This document shows positions 59,664-64,000 of a DNA stretch of 64,000 bases, in pieces. The stretch lies in the NCBI RefSeq assembly GCF_000741575.1, contig NZ_JGYV01000006.1, positions 1 to 64,000 of the forward strand, written 5' to 3'. Positions within the stretch are counted from its first letter, which is position 1, and every line of letters begins with the position of its first letter. The stretch is from Bifidobacterium cuniculi (GTDB taxonomy: Bacteria; Actinomycetota; Actinomycetes; Actinomycetales; Bifidobacteriaceae). A model generated the notes under the pieces. The model saw nothing but the letters and a program-made list of their open reading frames with translations, did no database searches and was not told where the DNA came from. The position numbers and the translations under genes are program-made.

Positions 59664-61103
59664 ATGGCCAACAAGAAGGATCTCTCCGAGGCGCAAGGCT
59701 ATTCGCGGCGCCGCCTGGTGACGGCGTTCTCCAGCGGCATCCCGGACGGTACGGAGCTGACGCCGAAGAAGAACCAGACGCCGGTGATCGTGGGGGCGGG
59801 CCTGACGGTGATCGCGATCATCATCGGCCTGTTCTACGGCTATCTGAGCCCCTCGCTGCCGGACGGTTGGGAGAACAACAAGCTGGTGGTGGCGAAGACG
59901 TCGGCGGCGCGTTATGTCAGCGAGGACGGGATGTTGCATCCGGTGATCAACGCGGTCAGTGCGCAGTTGATGATCCCGGCGGAGGACTTCGAGGTGATCA
60001 CCGTGGACGACGACCAGCTGGAGGGCATCCCGGTGACGTCGATGGTGGGCATCCTCGGCGCTCCGGATGCACTGCCGGAGCGCGGACAGCTGGTGACGGG
60101 GTCGCTGTCGAGCTGTACGGGGGCGGCGGATGCGTTGGACAACGTGCTGTCGAACGCGTCGTCCGTGCCGGCGCCGACGGCGCAGGGCATCGTGGCGCGC
60201 GTGGACGGCGCGGAGTACCTGGTGACCGGTTCGCGGCGGCATCGGCTGCCGTCGGACGTGACGGTGCGCGACGAGTTCCTGCGCGCGCTGGGCATTCCGC
60301 AGACGGCGATTGTCGACGTGCCGGTGCAGTGGCTCAACCTGTTCGAGCGCGGATCGGACATCGCACCGCTGACCTTTGCCGACGGCGAGGCCGCGCACGT
60401 GGCGGACGGCGTGCAGGCGGGCAGCATCGTCATGCAGGAGGACGACCCGTCGGAAACGCGGTATGTGGTGATGTCCGACGGCACCATCAGCCAGCTCAAC
60501 GACTTCACGTATGCGATGGTGTCCGTGGGCCGCGGCGGCGCGCAGGCGGCGGCGATGCCGTTGGGTGCCACGGTGTTCCGCCGCCTGAAGAACGCGGATG
60601 TTTCGCCGCTGCCCGCGGATTGGCCGACCGGTGCGCTCACCGCGGTGGATGCGGGCAAGTCGATGTGCGCGGTGCTGCCGTTGGGCAGTGCGGGCAGTGT
60701 GCGGCTGGCCGTGCGCGACGCCGATGCCGGCAGCTCCGGCGGTGCGGACAGCTCGGCGGACGTGCGGCAGGGCGGCGGGAAGCTGAACATGCGCACGACG
60801 TTCGACGGCGGTACCGGCGCACTGCTGCGGGCTGCCATCGGCTCGAGCAGTGCGGGTACGGTGTTCGCGGTCGATTCGACGGGGACCGCGTATCCGGTGC
60901 CGCAGGCCGACGACGAGGTGCTGCGCAGACTCGGATATTCGGCACAGGACGTGCAGGCCGTGCCGCGCGCCTGGGCGGACGTCTTCCCCACCGGCGTGGA
61001 GCTGACGGTGACGGCCGCGGGGTCGTCACCGGTGGCGGGGAGTGCCGCAAGTGCGGGCGGCTGGAGCTGCGGCTGGTGCAGCGGTGTCCGGTGCCGACGA
61101 TGA
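59664..61103 (+). CDS. eccB: T7SS membrane protein EccB
   Basis: 479 residues. Cytoplasmic start with YSRRRLVTAFSSG, a single membrane helix (VIVGAGLTVIAIIIGLFYGY, about 38-58), then a large extracytoplasmic repeat domain typical of EccB (SEDGMLHPVINAVSAQLMIP, RYVVMSDGTISQLNDFTYAM, TGTAYPVPQADDEVLRRLGY). It stabilises the pore on the outer side of the membrane. GAGGAGCGAC precedes the ATG. It follows eccD by 27 bp and precedes mycP. Confidence 0.92.
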   Translation: MANKKDLSEAQGYSRRRLVTAFSSGIPDGTELTPKKNQTPVIVGAGLTVIAIIIGLFYGYLSPSLPDGWENNKLVVAKTSAARYVSEDGMLHPVINAVSAQLMIPAEDFEVITVDDDQLEGIPVTSMVGILGAPDALPERGQLVTGSLSSCTGAADALDNVLSNASSVPAPTAQGIVARVDGAEYLVTGSRRHRLPSDVTVRDEFLRALGIPQTAIVDVPVQWLNLFERGSDIAPLTFADGEAAHVADGVQAGSIVMQEDDPSETRYVVMSDGTISQLNDFTYAMVSVGRGGAQAAAMPLGATVFRRLKNADVSPLPADWPTGALTAVDAGKSMCAVLPLGSAGSVRLAVRDADAGSSGGADSSADVRQGGGKLNMRTTFDGGTGALLRAAIGSSSAGTVFAVDSTGTAYPVPQADDEVLRRLGYSAQDVQAVPRAWADVFPTGVELTVTAAGSSPVAGSAASAGGWSCGWCSGVRCRR

Positions 61104-61157
61104 CGGCAGTGCCGTAGATGGCAGCGTTGCGGATACCGATGCGCGGGAGGGGCAGTG

Positions 61158-62399
61158 ATGGGCCGGGCGCGCGCATGGCGGCGGCTTCGGTTGCGCGCGA
61201 CGGCCATGGCATCGGCCGTGGCGTGCGCGGCCGCCATGCTGGCGATGCCGGTCGCCGTGCCGACCGCACTGGCCGATGGGGAGTGCCAGGCGGGCGTGAA
61301 GAACTACGTGATGACCCGGCCGTGGACCAGCGACCTGTTCGAGCTGGAGACGCTCCATGAACGGGCTACCGGGGCGGGGGTGACGGTGGCGGTGGTTGAC
61401 TCCGGCGTGGACGACGACAATCCGCACCTGAAGGGCGCCCTGCTGGAGGGCGCGAGCTACGTGGACCTCGACAAATCACATGGCATGGAGGACACGTACA
61501 ACCACGGGACGATCATCGCGGGCATCATCGCGGCGCGAAAAGTGGAGGGGTCCGCGGTGGAGGGACTGGCGCCGGGTGTGCGCATCATCCCGATCCGTGT
61601 CTTCGAAGCGCTGCGCGAGGAACAGGGCCACACGGTGGGCGCCCCCTCCATGGAGACCGTTGCCGAGGGCGTGCATCTGGCGGTGGAACGCGGGGCGAAG
61701 GTGATCAACGTGTCGATGAGCGACACGCGTGATATCCCGCAGATGCGCGAGGCGATCGAGTTCGCGGAGTCGCATGGCGCGCTCATCGTGGCCAGTGCCG
61801 GCAACAAGCTGACCGCGTCGAATACGAAGGACGGGACGCGCTACCCTGCCGCCTATCCGCAGGTGCTGGGCGTGACCGCCGTGGACACCTCCCTGGCGCC
61901 TACCGACGATTCCGTGCACGGTCCGCAGGTGGACGTTGCCGCCCCCGGCATGTCGGTCGCCTCCACGATTCCCTCGGGCTTGGACTGCGTGTTCAGCAGC
62001 GATGCCGCCTCCGCCAGCTACGCCACCGCCTACGCCAGCGCGCAGGCCGCCCTGATCGCCGAACGCTACCCCGACGAGACGCCCGCCCAATGGCGCCAGC
62101 GCATCAAGGCTACCGCGAACCGCGTCGACCCCGACCGGCGTACCGACGAAGTGGGCTGGGGCGTGATCGACCCCCTGAGTTCCCTGGAGGTCGAACTCGG
62201 CGACGGCCTGCGCGGCCCCGACCTGGAAGGCAACGCCTCCGAGCAGGTTGCGCAGACCACCCAGTCCAAGCCCGTCCTGCTCGACCCCCTGGTGGACGGG
62301 AACGCCGGAATGAAGCTCCTGGCGTCCCTCATGGTGATCGGTACCGCCGTGCTCTGTGCCGTGAGCTGGCTGTTGCCTCACCGACGTAAGCGCTCATAG
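61158..62399 (+). CDS. mycP: Mycosin serine protease MycP
   Basis: About 413 residues: signal peptide (ATAMASAVACAAAMLAMPVA), subtilase domain and C-terminal membrane helix (LLASLMVIGTAVLCAVSWLL). Triad: Asp in VAVVDSGVDD, His in YNHGTIIAGI, Ser in the unusual loop SASYATAYAS, where the usual GTSxAAP is changed but the serine position is kept. It is the third subtilase in the locus and the one in the classic eccB-mycP position. GGGAGGGG precedes the ATG at 61158. Confidence 0.92.
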   Translation: MGRARAWRRLRLRATAMASAVACAAAMLAMPVAVPTALADGECQAGVKNYVMTRPWTSDLFELETLHERATGAGVTVAVVDSGVDDDNPHLKGALLEGASYVDLDKSHGMEDTYNHGTIIAGIIAARKVEGSAVEGLAPGVRIIPIRVFEALREEQGHTVGAPSMETVAEGVHLAVERGAKVINVSMSDTRDIPQMREAIEFAESHGALIVASAGNKLTASNTKDGTRYPAAYPQVLGVTAVDTSLAPTDDSVHGPQVDVAAPGMSVASTIPSGLDCVFSSDAASASYATAYASAQAALIAERYPDETPAQWRQRIKATANRVDPDRRTDEVGWGVIDPLSSLEVELGDGLRGPDLEGNASEQVAQTTQSKPVLLDPLVDGNAGMKLLASLMVIGTAVLCAVSWLLPHRRKRS

Positions 62400-62408
62400 G
62401 CGCATAAT

Positions 62409-62454
62409 GCCCTCTAAGAAATTGTTCATTTTTTTGAACAATTTCTTAGAGGGC
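62409..62454. repeat. Perfect inverted repeat P11 (20-bp arms) between mycP and pepN
   Basis: GCCCTCTAAGAAATTGTTCA and TGAACAATTTCTTAGAGGGC pair perfectly around six T. It is the TTGTTCA-core type, placed between convergent genes and likely a bidirectional terminator. Confidence 0.9.
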
Positions 62455-62469
62455 CCTCATGGGACGCGC

Positions 62470-64000
62470 TCAGGCGTTCAGCTCCCCCAGGCTCGCGTTG
62501 AACTCCGCCACCATCTGCGTACGGTGCGAAGACTCCACGTTCGCCTTGATCAGGCGCTGCAGCGCATTGTCCGCATCCTGATGCGCGGCGAGCCACGCGT
62601 CGCCGGCCTCGGTCAGCTTCGCCGGGTCGGCGTAGCGCGGGTAGAGGCCTTCGAGCAGGGCCTCGGCCATGTGGAAGGTGCGGTTGGACCAGATCCAGTC
62701 GGCGTTCTCGAAGTACTGGTCCACGTAGGCGTCGGCCAGCTCGCTGTTCGGGGTGCCGGCAAAGCCGCCGGCGACGGCCTCGAGCTGCGAGTTGGTCAGC
62801 GTCTCGTCGTGCACCGCCTCGTTCCAGGCCCAGTCCTTCGCGTCCTTCGTGGCGCGCGCGGCACGGGCGCCGAGGGCGAACTCGCGGTTCTCCGTGGTGT
62901 CCTTGCGCTTGAGCTCGGCGTCGATGTCCTGCTCGTCGATCGCGTTGACCGCGGCCAGCGCGTGCGTAAGCGTCCAGCGGAAGTTGTTGTCCAGCTCCAG
63001 GCCCTCGAAGACGAGCGAGCCGTCGAGGATGCCGCGCACGTTGTCCGCAAAGCGGGAGTCGCCCTCCACGCCGTAGCTCAGGTAGGCGCTGACCAGCTGG
63101 AACTGCGTGTCGGAACCGGCGGGCGCCTGCATCGCCAGGGACAGCAGCGCGTCGGCCACGCGGCTGGCGGTCTTCGCACGCTGGGCGGGGTCGGTGTAGT
63201 GCCACACGGTGGTCGACAGGCAGCTCAGGGCGTAGCGGAAGGTGGTGGACTCCGTCTCCGTGCCCAGCAGCTTGAGGGTGGTGTCGATGAAGTCGCGGGC
63301 GGCGAGCTCGGCGTCGCGGGTCATGTCCCACAGCGACAGCCAGATGACGGCGCGGGTCAGCGCGTCGTCGAAGCGGTACAGGTTGTCGAGGGCGAAGGCG
63401 AGCGAGTCGTCGTCGAAGCGCAGCTTCGTGTACGTCAGGTCGTCGTCGTTGGCCAGCAGCAGCGCGGGGCGCGGCTTGCCGACGGCGTCGGCGACCGGTG
63501 TGGCGGCGCCGTCGACGTCGAGCTCGATGCGGTCGGTGCGCACGACCTTGCCAGTGGACTGGTCCTCGTCGTAGAAGCCGATGGCCAGACGGTGCTCGCG
63601 CAGCACCGGGTGCTCCTCGGGCGCGGTCTGCTTGAGCATGAGCGCGGCGATGGTGCCGTCGTCGGCCACGGCCACGTCGGTGGCGATGGTGTTGATGCCG
63701 GCTTCCTCCAGCCACTGCTTGCTCCAGGTGGCCAAGTCGCGGCCGGAGGTGCCCTCCAGCTCGTGCAGCAGGTCCGCCAGGGTGGCGTTGGAGTAGCCGT
63801 AGCGGTTGAGGTAGTTGTGGATGCCCGCGAAGAACTTGTCGCGGCCCACGTAGGCGACGAGCTGCTTGAGGACGGAGGCGCCCTTGGCGTAGGTGATGCC
63901 GTCGAAGTTCACGTAGGTGTCGTTGAGGTCGTTGATGGGCGCCACGATCGGATGGGTGGTGCTCAGCTGGTCCTGGTTGAGCGCCCAGCTCTTCTCGCCG
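62470..64000 (-). CDS. pepN: Aminopeptidase N, C-terminal part (5' end outside window)
   Basis: 510 codons are present; the zinc site (GAMEN, HEXXH) lies outside. The visible part matches the M1 family: VNFDGITYAKGASVLKQLVA with YVGRDKFFAGIHNYLNRYGY shortly after, then the beta-sandwich (ATDVAVADDGTIAALMLKQT) and the helical C-terminal ERAP1-like domain (FRWTLTHALAAVNAIDEQDI). It trims N-terminal amino acids from peptides in the cytoplasm. Convergent with mycP. Confidence 0.93.
   Translation of the reverse strand, partial: GEKSWALNQDQLSTTHPIVAPINDLNDTYVNFDGITYAKGASVLKQLVAYVGRDKFFAGIHNYLNRYGYSNATLADLLHELEGTSGRDLATWSKQWLEEAGINTIATDVAVADDGTIAALMLKQTAPEEHPVLREHRLAIGFYDEDQSTGKVVRTDRIELDVDGAATPVADAVGKPRPALLLANDDDLTYTKLRFDDDSLAFALDNLYRFDDALTRAVIWLSLWDMTRDAELAARDFIDTTLKLLGTETESTTFRYALSCLSTTVWHYTDPAQRAKTASRVADALLSLAMQAPAGSDTQFQLVSAYLSYGVEGDSRFADNVRGILDGSLVFEGLELDNNFRWTLTHALAAVNAIDEQDIDAELKRKDTTENREFALGARAARATKDAKDWAWNEAVHDETLTNSQLEAVAGGFAGTPNSELADAYVDQYFENADWIWSNRTFHMAEALLEGLYPRYADPAKLTEAGDAWLAAHQDADNALQRLIKANVESSHRTQMVAEFNASLGELNA

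Overview
The window reads as a high-GC Gram-positive chromosome, most likely Bifidobacterium or a close relative. This is inferred from several traits together: GC-rich genes with AAGGAG-type ribosome binding sites, a class III (oxygen-independent) ribonucleotide reductase with its activase, a very large fused BadF-type activase/dehydratase-like protein, several carbohydrate genes, and an ESX-4-like type VII secretion locus without eccE. No rRNA or CRISPR array is present. One tRNA (Arg, CCT) is.

Left part (1-31 kb): the left end of an IS3-family element runs off the window and abuts a large palindrome. It is followed by small acidic proteins around a tyrosine phosphatase, a secreted GH5 lipoprotein, a heterodimeric ABC exporter with its MarR regulator and operators (3.9-8.7 kb), a flavin reductase, a lipoprotein, and an MFS transporter/GH3 beta-glucosidase unit with TetR-type operators (10.3-14.4 kb). 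Next come a TetR regulator, a histidine phosphatase, a GCS2 ligase, the 1536-residue activase protein, a coiled-coil membrane protein, an XRE regulator with duplicated operators, nrdG-nrdD behind candidate NrdR boxes, xseA-xseB, an EEP-family membrane protein and tRNA-Arg.

Middle (31-43 kb): a DUF4391-like protein, a Ppx/GppA phosphatase, an aminotransferase, a Gfo/Idh/MocA oxidoreductase, an unidentified 479-residue protein, peptide deformylase and glmM. After these comes a lower-GC restriction-modification pair (N6-adenine methylase plus a BsuBI/PstI-type endonuclease) that looks acquired.

Right part (42.9-62.4 kb): a type VII secretion locus built as two divergent units around 58 kb. Leftward run two WXG100 proteins, a third WXG-like protein, two tandem mycosin-like proteases (one lacking the catalytic Asp), three large low-complexity candidate substrates, a coiled-coil protein, a polytopic membrane protein split by an in-frame TAG, an RDD-FHA protein and eccC. 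Rightward run eccD, eccB and mycP. eccD carries a one-base frameshift in a C4 run and has a G10 tract just before its start. The window ends in pepN.

The most unusual non-coding feature is a family of very long, near-perfect inverted repeats, with arms from about 15 to 59 bp, mostly at gene 3' ends. They share two short cores (ACGGAAAAACGAGAG, and TTGTTCA-loop-TGAACAA) but otherwise have locus-specific arms.
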